A DNA stretch of 46,448 bases from Alphaproteobacteria bacterium. GTDB taxonomy: Bacteria > Pseudomonadota > Alphaproteobacteria > SHVZ01. Positions 1 through 7,852 of this stretch are shown here, one piece after another. Both the position numbers and the translations under genes were made by a program. The DNA lies in NCBI GenBank assembly GCA_016869285.1, contig VGEN01000015.1, positions 1 to 46,448 on the forward strand, in the 5' to 3' direction. The notes under the pieces are model-generated. The model worked only from the letters and a program-made list of their open reading frames with translations. It had not been told where the DNA came from and searched no databases. Position 1 is the first letter of the stretch. The number at the start of each line of letters is the position of its first letter.

Positions 1-228
1 GTGCGCGAAGCCATCGAGGCGGCAGGCGCGACGCGCTTGTTCTTGCCTCCCTATAGCCCGGACTTCAACCCAATCGAGCAAGCCTTTGCCAAGCTGAAGG
101 CCTATCTGCGAAAGGTGGCCGCACGAACCAAGGACGCCCTATGGCAGGCCATCGCTGACGCTCTCGACGCCTTCACACCACACGAATGCGCCAACTACTT
201 TCGAAACTCAGGCTATGAACCAGAATGA
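1..228 (+). CDS. IS630-family transposase, C-terminal part (cut by window start)
   Basis: The 75 visible residues carry the C-terminal catalytic block of IS630/Tc1-type DDE transposases. The segment LPPYSPDFNPIEQAFAKLK is the classic 'PYSPDLNPIE' motif, which holds the last acidic residue of the catalytic triad. A short helical tail ending near YFRNSGYEP is also typical of the family. The protein would cut and paste the element at TA dinucleotides. The reading frame is open to base 1, so the real start lies outside the window and the GTG at base 1 should not be taken as the start. The stop is followed within 15 bases by a probable element end, so this is the 3' end of the IS. The element sits directly upstream of a host gene that it has truncated. 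Confidence 0.9.
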   Translation: MREAIEAAGATRLFLPPYSPDFNPIEQAFAKLKAYLRKVAARTKDALWQAIADALDAFTPHECANYFRNSGYEPE

Positions 229-243
229 TCGGAAAATGCTCTA
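229..243 (+). mobile_element. Right terminal repeat of the IS630 element and TA target site
   Basis: Immediately after the transposase stop the sequence reads TCGGAAAATGCTC followed by TA. IS630-family elements end close to the transposase stop and duplicate a TA dinucleotide. I place the element end at about 241 and the target TA at 242-243. The left end is outside the window, so the inverted repeat cannot be confirmed here. The boundary is inferred from the transposase position and from the point where host coding sequence begins. Confidence 0.55.
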
Positions 244-276
244 GACGGCCGCTTCGACATATTTCCGTCGAGCCCC

Positions 277-2211
277 TTGCCGCAATACGACTCGCCGGCG
301 GCCAAGGCCTACCTCGCGCAGTCCAAGCGCGATCCGGATGACAATCTGCTCGCGATGATCCTCGATTGGAGGATGCCGCCGCAGATCGACTTGATGTCGG
401 CTCTGCGCAACTTCACGCCGACCAGCATGGTCCGAATGACCGAATGGGGCGTGGTGCCATGGGCGCCGGAGAACCGGCGGCTGATGGCGGTGGTGATGGA
501 ACGGCCAGGCGGCGACCGCGTCATGGCCAATCCGAAGGCGACCTTCGAGCCTTTCGATGAGGGCATGATCGTCAAGGGCGTGCTGACACCACTGCTCCCG
601 GTGATCCGCGATCTGCAGGCACGCGGCCAGACGCATCGCAACATCCGGCCGACGAATCTGTTTTTCACCGACGCGCAGCGCCGCCAGGTGATTCTCGGCG
701 AGTGCTACACGGCGCCGCCGGGCATGTACCAGCCCTACTGGGTCGAGCCGATCGAAAGCCACATGACGGAGCCGTCGGCGCGGGGTCGCGGCCGGCTGTT
801 CGATGACATCTATTCGCTGGGCGCGACGCTCCTGGCGCTGGCGATCGGTCGTGCTCCAGTTCCAGATGGGGACCCGCACCAGCTCCTTCTGAACAAGATC
901 AACTACGGCTCCTATGCCGCGCTCGCCGCCCAGCACCGCGTCTCGCTGCCGATCGCCGAGCTCCTGCGCGGCCTCCTCTCCGACGACTTGAAGGAGCGCT
1001 GGACGATCCGCGAGGTCGAGCTGTGGATGGGCGGCCGACGGCTGTCGCCGAAGCAGCCGAAGCTGCCGAAGCGGGCGACCCGGCCGTTCGAGGTCGCCGG
1101 GCGCGAGCACTTCAACGCCCGCTCCCTTGCCCTCGGCTTCGGCACCGAGTGGCGCAACGCTTCGCCGGCGATCCGCGGTGCCGCTTTCGACACCTGGCTC
1201 AAGCGCAGCCTCAGCGATGAGACGTTGGTCGAGCGCATGGCCAAGATCGCCAACCCGGCGACGAGCAAGGACAGCGGCGACGGCGAGCGGCTGGTCGCCC
1301 GGACCTCGATCGCGCTCGATCCCGGTGCGCCATTGCGTTTCAAGGGGCTCGCACTGATGCTCGATGGCATCGGCGATCTCATCGCGGCCAGTCTCGACAA
1401 TGCCGAGCGGCGCGGCATCATCTCCGAGTTGTTCCAGGCACGCTTGGCGCCGGTGTGGCTCTCCGGCCAGGTCGAGGCGCGTTCGGACACGGCACGTTGG
1501 CAGCAAGCCTTCGAGAAGGCGCCGCAGTACATCATTTCCGGGACCGCCGGCTACGGCATGGAGCGGTGCCTTTATGAGATGAACGCGCACCTGCCGTGCT
1601 TGAGCCCGATCGTCGACCGCTTCTACGTCACCAACATGGCCGAGATGATCTGGGCGCTGAACGACTATGCTCGCAATCCGGGCCTGGCGCCGAAGCTGAT
1701 CGATCGTCACCTGGCCGCTTTCTGCGCCGTGCGCTGCAAGCAGATGAGCGATCAATGGCTGCGGCCGCTCGGCGACAACGAGCAGACCAGCTCCTATAAG
1801 ATCGGCGTCCTCAAGATCGTTGCTCTGATTCAGCAGGTCAGCAAGATCGATCAGGCGCCCGACCTGACCAGGCTTCTTGCCGAGATGCTGAAGCCGGTGG
1901 TGGATGGCTTCCACAACCTGAAGCAACGCAAGAAGATGCATCAGGATCTCGAGGCTGCCGGCAAGACCGGGAAATCGGCCGAGATCCTCGCTCTCTTCAA
2001 CGACATCCAGGTCATCGACCGCGACGAGAAGGCGTATCAGGCGGCGCAGGCGAGCTATCAGAAGACAGCGACCCAGATATCGCTGCTGCATATCGACGCG
2101 TCGAACTCGCACCATCATGCCAAGGAGATGGGAGAGCAGGTGGCGGCGATCGCCTCCGGCTCGATTGCGAGCCTGGTCGCCTCGATCGTGTTCCTGATCT
2201 ACTTCATCTGA
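277..2211 (+). CDS. Membrane-anchored pseudokinase-like protein, 5' end removed by IS630
   Basis: This protein resembles a eukaryotic-type Ser/Thr kinase domain followed by a long helical region and one C-terminal membrane segment (about residues 625-644). Counting from the TTG at 277, a hinge-like VMERPGG lies at 73-79. THRNIRPTN at 119-127 stands where HRDLKPxN is expected, so the catalytic Asp is Asn. No DFG is found near 139-143 (ILGEC), while the DIYSLG of subdomain IX is kept at 177-182. Loss of both HRD Asp and DFG suggests a scaffold or sensor rather than an active kinase. The frame stays open upstream to the IS stop at 226-228 and reads sensible residues from about 244, so the N-lobe was probably lost to the IS and the TTG is only the first usable start. 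The next gene begins 9 bases after the stop, so the two probably act together. Whether it is expressed is unknown. Confidence 0.7.
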   Translation: MPQYDSPAAKAYLAQSKRDPDDNLLAMILDWRMPPQIDLMSALRNFTPTSMVRMTEWGVVPWAPENRRLMAVVMERPGGDRVMANPKATFEPFDEGMIVKGVLTPLLPVIRDLQARGQTHRNIRPTNLFFTDAQRRQVILGECYTAPPGMYQPYWVEPIESHMTEPSARGRGRLFDDIYSLGATLLALAIGRAPVPDGDPHQLLLNKINYGSYAALAAQHRVSLPIAELLRGLLSDDLKERWTIREVELWMGGRRLSPKQPKLPKRATRPFEVAGREHFNARSLALGFGTEWRNASPAIRGAAFDTWLKRSLSDETLVERMAKIANPATSKDSGDGERLVARTSIALDPGAPLRFKGLALMLDGIGDLIAASLDNAERRGIISELFQARLAPVWLSGQVEARSDTARWQQAFEKAPQYIISGTAGYGMERCLYEMNAHLPCLSPIVDRFYVTNMAEMIWALNDYARNPGLAPKLIDRHLAAFCAVRCKQMSDQWLRPLGDNEQTSSYKIGVLKIVALIQQVSKIDQAPDLTRLLAEMLKPVVDGFHNLKQRKKMHQDLEAAGKTGKSAEILALFNDIQVIDRDEKAYQAAQASYQKTATQISLLHIDASNSHHHAKEMGEQVAAIASGSIASLVASIVFLIYFI

Positions 2212-2220
2212 TCGGAAGCG

Positions 2221-2754
2221 ATGACCGACCTGCCGACCATGCCGCCCAGCGCACAGTCGACCGCCTCCAAGGTGATCGGCGGCGTGATCGTGGTCGGCGT
2301 CTGCGTCTGGGTGCTGCCGACGGTGCTGGTGCTCGTGGTCGGTATGGCCCCGACCATCGTCGCCTTCTTCACCGACCGCCGCCGCGAGAAGTATGCGGCC
2401 TTCTGCGTCGGCTTCATGAACCTGCTCGGCGTGCTGCCGGTCGCCCTCGGCATGTGGACCCGCGACCACAGCATGGATTCGGCCATGCGCAACGTGACCA
2501 ACATCTTCAACTGGTTCATGATGTATGGCGCGGCCGCGATCGGCTATGGGCTGTACTCGGTCACGCCGGTGATCGTCGCCTTCGTCCTTCGCGTCCAGAT
2601 CGAGCGGCGCATCACCAAGATGCAAGGCTATCAGCAGGAGCTGATCAACGAGTGGGGCGAGGGGGTGACCGAGGGCGCCAAGAGCGACCACGACAGGGTG
2701 GCCCAGAGCGCCGCCGCGGCGCTCGAGGAGCAGGAGAAGGCCGAGAAGAAGTAG
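2221..2754 (+). CDS. Small multi-span membrane protein paired with the pseudokinase
   Basis: This 177-residue protein has hydrophobic segments at about residues 17-42, 56-76 and 98-122, then a charged, Ala/Glu/Lys-rich cytoplasmic-type tail (about 128-177) likely to form a helix or coiled coil. I do not recognise a named family. The ATG at 2221 has a good ribosome site (GGAAG) seven bases upstream and begins 9 bases after the pseudokinase stop, so the two are almost surely co-transcribed. The preceding protein ends in a single membrane anchor, which makes a membrane complex of the two plausible. The gene is intact, but its own promoter may have been lost with the upstream end, leaving transcription to depend on the IS or on read-through. 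Confidence 0.75.
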   Translation: MTDLPTMPPSAQSTASKVIGGVIVVGVCVWVLPTVLVLVVGMAPTIVAFFTDRRREKYAAFCVGFMNLLGVLPVALGMWTRDHSMDSAMRNVTNIFNWFMMYGAAAIGYGLYSVTPVIVAFVLRVQIERRITKMQGYQQELINEWGEGVTEGAKSDHDRVAQSAAAALEEQEKAEKK

Positions 2755-2777
2755 AGGCGGGCCTTCCAGCCCGCCTC
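2754..2777. terminator. Stem-loop between convergent genes
   Basis: A perfect 9-bp GC-rich stem (2754-2762 with 2769-2777) encloses the loop CTTCCA. It overlaps the last base of the membrane-protein stop and lies about 28 bases beyond the rpoH stop on the other strand. It could serve as a bidirectional terminator. No T-tract follows on either side, so intrinsic termination would be weak. Confidence 0.5.
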
Positions 2778-2805
2778 CTCAAGAGCGACGGCTATAGGCT
2801 GAACG

Positions 2806-3729
2806 TTATGCGGGGTGCGCCGCCGGCTTCGGCAGATTTCCCGCCGCGCCGGGAAGCCGTGAGGCCGCGATCTTCATCGCTTTCTGCAGCTTCTCGAAGG
2901 CGCGCACCTCGATCTGGCGCACGCGCTCGCGGCTGATGCCGTATTCCTGGCTCAGATCCTCGAGCGTCGCCGGCTCGTCCTGAAGGCGCCGGCGCGTCAG
3001 GATGTGGCGCTCGCGCTCGTTCAGGCCCTTCATGGCTTCCTTGAGCAGGCGCAGGCGTTGGCTCGTCTCCTCGCGCTGGCCGAGCTCGGTCTCCTGATTG
3101 TCGCGCTCGTCGACCAGCCAGTCCTGCCACTCACCCTCGCCATCGACGCGCAGCGGCGCGTTCAACGAGTGATCGGGCGCGGCCAGGCGCCGGTTCATGG
3201 TGACGACATCTTCCTCCGGCACCGACAGGCGCTCGGCGATCTTCTTCACCTGCTCGGGGCTCAGGTCGCCTTCCTCGATCGCCTGGATCTGGCCCTTGAT
3301 CTTGCGGAGGTTGAAGAAGAGCTTTTTCTGCGCGGCGGTGGTGCCCATCTTCACCAGCGACCAGGAGTGCAGGATGTATTCTTGGATCGCGGCGCGGATC
3401 CACCACATGGCATAGGTTGCCAGACGGAAGCCGCGCTCCGGCTCGAAGCGCTTGACCGCCTGCATCATGCCGACATTGCCCTCGCTGATGAGCTCGCCCA
3501 CCGGCAGTCCATAGCCGCGGTAGCCCATGGCGATCTTGGCGACCAGCCGCAAATGGCTGGTGACCAGCTTGTGGGCCGCCTCGGTATCGCCATGATCGCG
3601 CCAAGCCTTGGCGAGCATGTACTCCTCCTGCGGCTCCAACATCGGGAACTTGCGGATCTCCTGGAGATATCGCGAGAGGTTGCCCTCCGCGCTCATCACC
3701 GGGACCGAGGGGACGCTGACACTAGTCAT
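2806..3729 (-). CDS. rpoH: RNA polymerase sigma-32 factor RpoH
   Basis: This is the heat-shock sigma factor, which directs core RNA polymerase to chaperone and protease promoters. The 307-residue protein has the usual order: region 1.2 (NLSRYLQEIRKFPML), region 2 with the RpoH core GLPVGELISEGNVGMMQAVKRFEP and TYAMWWIRAAIQEYI, the diagnostic RpoH box QKKLFFNLRKIK, and region 4 with the helix-turn-helix YGISRERVRQIE near the C-terminus. I start it at the ATG at 3729, preceded by GGAGGT. The open frame runs 47 codons further upstream but that part is low-complexity and unlike the family. A consensus sigma-70 type promoter lies about 140 bases upstream. Alphaproteobacteria often carry two rpoH genes, and which type this is cannot be told here. 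Confidence 0.95.
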   Translation of the reverse strand: MTSVSVPSVPVMSAEGNLSRYLQEIRKFPMLEPQEEYMLAKAWRDHGDTEAAHKLVTSHLRLVAKIAMGYRGYGLPVGELISEGNVGMMQAVKRFEPERGFRLATYAMWWIRAAIQEYILHSWSLVKMGTTAAQKKLFFNLRKIKGQIQAIEEGDLSPEQVKKIAERLSVPEEDVVTMNRRLAAPDHSLNAPLRVDGEGEWQDWLVDERDNQETELGQREETSQRLRLLKEAMKGLNERERHILTRRRLQDEPATLEDLSQEYGISRERVRQIEVRAFEKLQKAMKIAASRLPGAAGNLPKPAAHPA

Positions 3730-3872
3730 ATGACGACCTCCGTTCGCATCGGGTCTTTGGACCGAACGACCTCCCCCTCCCTTGGGCTGGCGCGCGATCC
3801 TCGACGCCGGCCCCGATCCGGGCACCGGCCGACTTGCTCTGGCACCCTCCGAAGACGAGCGCCAACGCACAC

Positions 3873-3902
3873 TCTATACTCTCAACCTTCCCGTATTGTC
3901 AA
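3873..3902 (-). promoter_or_regulatory. Predicted housekeeping promoter of rpoH
   Basis: On the minus strand there is a perfect -35 TTGACA (3902-3897), an 18-base spacer, and a -10 TATAGA (3878-3873). Transcription would start near 3866, giving a 5' leader of roughly 135 bases before the rpoH ATG. A leader of that length leaves room for RNA-level control, as is known for rpoH in other bacteria, but I did not derive a specific fold. Confidence 0.65.
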
Positions 3903-3925
3903 GAATACCCAACTGCATCGATAAG

Positions 3926-4879
3926 TTATTGGCGAGCCTTCGTCGTGCCGACTAGATCGATTAACTCTTTAATATCCTTGAAAACTCTTCTTTCGAAACG
4001 GAGCGGTTTCCCGCTCCAGGGGTGGGTAAATCCGAGTAGGTGGGCATCCAAAGCCTGCCGAGAGAAGGCCCGGAGCGGCGCCGGCGCTGAGGCGCGTTTG
4101 GCGCCATAGAGCGGGTCGCCCACCAGCGGATGCCCGGCATGCGCCAGATGCACGCGGATCTGATGGGTGCGGCCGGTCTCGAGCCGGCAATCGAGCAGGC
4201 TGGCCGCGTCCCCGATCCGGGCTTCCAGCCGGTAGTGGGTCCGAGCCGGCTTTCCGCCGGTCTTGACCACGGCCATCTTCTTCCGGTTTCGGGGACTGCG
4301 ACCGATATTGCCCAAGAACGTGCCCGCGGTCGGGCTGGGCACGCCCCAGACCACGGCCTTGTAGGCGCGGAGGACGCTGCGCTCGGCGAACTGCTTGGCG
4401 AGGCCGGCGAGGGCAGGCTCGGTCTTGGCCGCGACCATCAGGCCCGAGGTGTCTTTGTCGAGGCGATGGACGATGCCTGGCCGGCGCTCGCCGCCGATGC
4501 CTGCGAGGCTCGGTCCGCAATGCGCGATCAACGCATTCACCAGCGTCCCATCCGGATTGCCGGGAGCGGGATGGACGACGAGGCCGGGGGGTTTGTCGAT
4601 CACGATCAGATGCTCATCCTCGTAGAGGACGTCGAGCGCCATCGGTTGCGGCGCCGGCGTTGCGTCGATAGGCTCGGGAAGGATGATGGCGAAAGTGAGG
4701 CCCGCCCGGACCCGGTCCGAGGCCTTCACCGCTTCTCCTCCGATCGTGATCCGGCCCTCCTCGATCAAGGACTTGATCCGCGTGCGTGAAAGATCCGGCA
4801 TACGACGCGACAACGCGCGGTCGATTCTTTCGCCGTCATCGGCCGGATCGAAAGTTCCCGAAAGGACCTGAGAGCCCAT
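3926..4879 (-). CDS. rluD: RluA/RluD-family 23S rRNA pseudouridine synthase
   Basis: This enzyme isomerises uridines in 23S rRNA to pseudouridine, as RluD does in helix 69. The 317-residue protein has an N-terminal S4-type RNA-binding segment (about residues 17-65) and a synthase domain with IVIDKPPGLVVHP (about 92-104). The active-site motif is GIVHRLDKDTSGLMV, with catalytic Asp at about 141. The motif GRTHQIRVHLAHAGHPLVGDPLYG follows. The ATG at 4879 is chosen because the family's N-terminus begins there; the open frame continues upstream only as antisense of the next gene. Its start codon overlaps the start codon of the divergent DUF6476-like gene by two bases. It precedes rpoH on the same strand, with 196 bases between them. 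Confidence 0.93.
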   Translation of the reverse strand: MGSQVLSGTFDPADDGERIDRALSRRMPDLSRTRIKSLIEEGRITIGGEAVKASDRVRAGLTFAIILPEPIDATPAPQPMALDVLYEDEHLIVIDKPPGLVVHPAPGNPDGTLVNALIAHCGPSLAGIGGERRPGIVHRLDKDTSGLMVAAKTEPALAGLAKQFAERSVLRAYKAVVWGVPSPTAGTFLGNIGRSPRNRKKMAVVKTGGKPARTHYRLEARIGDAASLLDCRLETGRTHQIRVHLAHAGHPLVGDPLYGAKRASAPAPLRAFSRQALDAHLLGFTHPWSGKPLRFERRVFKDIKELIDLVGTTKARQ

Positions 4880-5219
4880 GCCTTCGGATCGCGCGCTCAA
4901 GATCGCCGTCGTCGGCATGGGCGTTCTTATCGTCCTCGGCTTGGTCGTCATCTTTGCCACCATCGCCAAGCGCATGGGCGTCGGCAAGACCCCGGAGTCC
5001 GCCGCGATCGAAACGCAAGGATCGAAGGCGCCGGCCAAGCCTTTCAGCGACGTGCTGGTCTCGATCCCGCGCGGTGGGCGCATGGTCGACTTCCGCAGCG
5101 ACGGCCAGCGCCTTCTGGTCCATGTTCGTCCGCCCGGGCTCGAGGATCTGATCCACGTCATCGATCTCGAGACGGGCAAGATGCTGGGCACGGTGACGGT
5201 CGCGCCGCGGCCGCAATGA
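4878..5219 (+). CDS. Small membrane-anchored protein, DUF6476-like
   Basis: This 113-residue protein has one strong N-terminal membrane segment (about residues 8-28) and a small periplasmic-type domain with PRGGRMVDFRSDGQRLLVHV and IHVIDLETGKMLGTV. I recall proteins of this shape as DUF6476 in alphaproteobacteria, often beside an RluA-type pseudouridine synthase as here, but that assignment is from memory. The function is not known. The start ATG at 4878 overlaps the rluD start on the opposite strand, so its ribosome site (AAAGGA near 4861) and probably its promoter lie within rluD coding sequence. The threonine aldolase gene begins 16 bases after the stop. Confidence 0.8.
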   Translation: MPSDRALKIAVVGMGVLIVLGLVVIFATIAKRMGVGKTPESAAIETQGSKAPAKPFSDVLVSIPRGGRMVDFRSDGQRLLVHVRPPGLEDLIHVIDLETGKMLGTVTVAPRPQ

Positions 5220-5235
5220 ACTTCTGAAGGGTCCG

Positions 5236-6264
5236 ATGAATTTCGCTTCCGACAATCTTGCCGGCGCGCTGCCCGAGGTCATGGATGCCGTCGTTGCCGC
5301 GGGAAAGGGCGCGCAAGCCGCCTATGGCGGCGATGAATGGACGAAGCGCATGGACAAGCACCTCTCGGAGGTGTTCGAGCGCGAGGTCGCGGTGTTCCTG
5401 GTCGGCACCGGCTCGGCTGCGAATGCGCTGGCGCTTTCGATGCTGGCGCCGCCGATCGGGCGGATCTTCGTGCACCCGGGCGCGCATGCGCAGACCGATG
5501 AGTGCAACGCGCCGGAGTTCTTCACCGGCGGCGCCAAGCTGCATCCGGTCGCCGGCGAGCACGGCAAGATCAAGGCGGACGACCTCGAAGCCGCGATCAA
5601 GAGCGTCGGCAAGGACCCGCACTGGGCGCAGCCTGCGGCGATGAGCGTGACCCAGGTGAACGAGGCCGGGACGGTCTACACGGTCGACGAGCTCAGCGCG
5701 CTCGGCGATGTGGCGAAGCGCCACAAGCTCGGCTTCCATCTCGACGGCGCGCGCTTCGCCAACGCGCTCGCGGCGAAGAACGCCTCGCCGGCGGAGATGA
5801 GCTGGAAGGCCGGCGTCGACATTCTTTCCTTCGGCGGCACCAAGAACGGCTGCCTCGCGCTCGAGGCGGTGGTGCTGTTCGACAAGGCGCGGGCCGAGGA
5901 GATGGGCTATCGCCGCATGCGCGGCGGGCATCTCTTCTCGAAGATGCGGTTCTTCTCCGCGCAGATGGAGGCCTATCTCAAGGGCGACCTCTGGCTCCGT
6001 ACCGCGCGGCACTCGAACGCCATGGCCGGGCGCCTGGCCGAAGGGTTGGTGAAGACGCCGGGCATCGAGATCCTGCATGCGGTGGACGCCAACGAGATCT
6101 TCCTGACGCTGCCGGTGAAGATGGCCGACGGGCTCGAAGCCGCGGGCGTGCGCTTCTACCGATGGACCGAGGGGCCCCGGCCAATGATCCGGCTCGTCGC
6201 CTCCTTCGAGACCACCCAGGCCGAGGTCGACGCGGTTCTGGCCCTGGCAAGGCGGTTTTCCTGA
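5236..6264 (+). CDS. ltaE: Low-specificity L-threonine aldolase
   Basis: This is a fold-type I PLP enzyme that cleaves threonine or allo-threonine to glycine and acetaldehyde. The 342-residue length is typical. Visible marks are FASDNLAGALPEVM at the N-terminus, AYGGDEWTKR, the loop HPGAHAQTDECNAPEFF holding the cofactor-stacking His, LGFHLDGARFANA with the PLP-nitrogen Asp, and SFGGTKNG with the Schiff-base Lys (about residue 201). The ATG at 5236 follows GAAGGG. It is probably co-transcribed with the small membrane protein 16 bases upstream, which otherwise suggests no functional link. D-threonine or phenylserine activity cannot be excluded. Confidence 0.92.
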   Translation: MNFASDNLAGALPEVMDAVVAAGKGAQAAYGGDEWTKRMDKHLSEVFEREVAVFLVGTGSAANALALSMLAPPIGRIFVHPGAHAQTDECNAPEFFTGGAKLHPVAGEHGKIKADDLEAAIKSVGKDPHWAQPAAMSVTQVNEAGTVYTVDELSALGDVAKRHKLGFHLDGARFANALAAKNASPAEMSWKAGVDILSFGGTKNGCLALEAVVLFDKARAEEMGYRRMRGGHLFSKMRFFSAQMEAYLKGDLWLRTARHSNAMAGRLAEGLVKTPGIEILHAVDANEIFLTLPVKMADGLEAAGVRFYRWTEGPRPMIRLVASFETTQAEVDAVLALARRFS

Positions 6265-6338
6265 AGCCTTAAGGCTCCGGCCTTGAAAGCCGGGGGCCCA
6301 TGGGCTAAGTCACGGCCTCCGGCCCGAAGGCTCTCCGC

Positions 6339-6414
6339 GTCCCCTTCGTCTAGAGGCCCAGGACACCGCCCTCTCACGGCGGCAACAGGGGTTCGAATCC
6401 CCTAGGGGACGCCA
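6339..6414 (+). tRNA. tRNA-Glu (anticodon CTC)
   Basis: A full cloverleaf is visible over 76 bases with encoded CCA. The acceptor stem pairs 6339-6345 with 6404-6410 (GTCCCCT with AGGGGAC), G is the discriminator and CCA lies at 6412-6414. The anticodon stem CCGCC/GGCGG (6366-6370, 6378-6382) encloses the loop CTCTCAC, with anticodon CTC at 6373-6375. The T-arm reads AGGGGTTCGAATCCCCT. It decodes GAG. tRNA 3' ends are common integration sites, but no second copy of this 3' end was seen in the window. Confidence 0.96.
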
Positions 6415-6832
6415 ATCATCTCAAAATTGGCGAAGGTCTTGCTGCGCGTCTGAGGCGTGTAAGGCAAATTTGCGGCAGCTGTGTCTCTTGTGGCGTTGCA
6501 CCACCGGGCCAGACAGACATAGACGGCCTCTACCTATGACTGGATGAGAGTCGGGGCTCCGGTCACGGAAGCATCCCGCAAGCGCGGCGCCGACGGACTA
6601 ACATCGCGCGCTATCCAATAAGCCCAATTTGGCAACTTTCGACTTCAACTATCCCGACAAGAGTATGAATCAGGCGTCGTTCGGGAGGTCGTACATGGCG
6701 GAAGCGGTGGGGAAACGGGATTGCCCGCCCATGGCTTTCCCGGAACCGGCCAGACTGCTGGGTTTGTACCGTTCCACGGGTTCATCCGGGGAATGTCGGC
6801 TAAGATCGCGGCCGCCCATTCGGAGTAAGCAC
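6415..6832. other. 418-base intergenic stretch with no recognised gene
   Basis: This lies between tRNA-Glu and the solute-binding protein gene. The reading frame of the downstream gene is open back to 6629, but that part lacks protein-like character and precedes the clear signal peptide at 6833. Only a GGAG ribosome site just before 6833 is assigned. No terminator, repeat or att-like copy of the tRNA end was found by eye. Confidence 0.5.
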
Positions 6833-7717
6833 ATGCGTCTCGGTTCCGCCTCGGCCGTTCTCGCCCTTGCCCTTGCCTCCGGCGTCCATGCCGCGACGCC
6901 GAAGGACGCGCTGGTGATGGCGTGGAACCTGGACGCGGTCATCACGCTCGACCCGGCCCAGATCGCCGAGATCAACGGCAACGACATCATGGGAAACGTC
7001 TGCGACACGCTGGTCACCCTCGACTACAGGAACCCCTCGGAGTTCCGCCCGAAGACGGCGGAGAGCTGGTCGGTCTCCGCCGACGGGAGGACGCTGACCT
7101 TCAATCTCCGGCCCGGCCTCAAGTTCCCCAACGGGCGGGTCGCGACCGCCGACGATCTCGCGTGGTCGATGCGGCGAGTGCTGAAGCTCAACTTCGGCAA
7201 CGCCGCCAACCTGACCGAATGGGGCTTCAGGAAGGAGACCGCGGAAGCGAGCTTCCGCGCCACCGGCCCGCAGACCTTCGAGGTAAGCCTTCCCGAACCC
7301 TATCCGCTGCAGCTGTTGCTCTACGGGGCGTTCGCGACCAACGTGTCGATGATCCTCGACCGCGAGGCCGGCGAGAAGAACGCCAAGGGCGAGGACCTCG
7401 GCAACAACTGGTTCAAGACCAATTCCTCCTGCGTCGGTCCCTATCGCGTGCGCGGCTGGACCGCCAACGACACGATCCAGCTCGAGCGCAACGACGTCTA
7501 TCACGGGACCAAACCGGCGCTCGGCCGCGTCATCGTCCGGCACGTGCCGGAATCGGGCGCGCAGCGCCTGCTGATCGAGAAGGGCGACATCGACGTCGCA
7601 CGGCTCCTGAGCTCCGATGACCTGAAGGCGCTGGAAGGAAAGAAGGACGTCCGCGTCGAGCAGACGGCGATGCACGGCTACATTCACCTGATGTTTAGCC
7701 GAGCTTATTCACGATGA
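6833..7717 (+). pseudogene. Family-5 ABC solute-binding protein, N-terminal part, interrupted by a MITE
   Basis: This is the front part of a periplasmic peptide/opine-type receptor (SBP_bac_5). It starts at the ATG at 6833 after GGAG, with a signal peptide of about 21 residues ending in a V-H-A-A site. Typical segments follow: WNLDAVITLDPAQ, AESWSVSADGRTLTFNLRPGLKFPNGR, DDLAWSMRRVL and GPYRVRGW. The genuine sequence stops at about 7698, where a 150-bp element enters, and the last six residues before the stop are encoded partly by that element. Removing the element and one target copy joins this part in frame to the C-terminal part at 7853, giving 527 residues. The short product lacks most of lobe II and should not bind substrate normally. 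Confidence 0.9.
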
Positions 7718-7848
7718 TTTTAGCTATTCTCAAGAAAACCAAGTGGGCGCTCACATGGCTGATATCGCAAGCCTTTGAAACCGTGGCAGCCTCGATTCTC
7801 AATTGCCGCGAAAAATCAGCTATTCATGATCGCTGTGAATAAGGCGGG
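7699..7848. mobile_element. 150-bp MITE-like element with terminal inverted repeats and TTAG target duplication
   Basis: The left end reads CCGAGCTTATTCAC and the right end, read inward on the other strand, CCCGCCTTATTCAC: 11 of 14 bases match, the last nine perfectly. Imperfect similarity continues inward. The element is flanked by exact 4-bp copies of TTAG (7695-7698 and 7849-7852). It has no coding capacity. It differs from its surroundings by being AT-richer. CC-starting ends with a 4-bp duplication recall the IS1380 family, so a non-autonomous derivative of such an IS is my best guess. The family assignment is inference; the structure itself is read directly. Confidence 0.85.
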
Positions 7849-7852
7849 TTAG

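Noticed and set aside
241..2691. An 816-codon open frame on the minus strand over the pseudokinase region
   Set aside because: It is antisense to a gene with clear domain structure, is His/Arg/Asp-rich without motifs, and is explained by high GC at third positions.
2792..3130. Possible small genes overlapping rpoH on either strand
   Set aside because: All are shifted-frame shadows of rpoH with no ribosome sites.
6339..6832. tRNA-Glu as an integration site for a genomic island starting at 6415
   Set aside because: No integrase gene and no repeat of the tRNA 3' end were found in the window; the genes downstream are ordinary metabolic genes.
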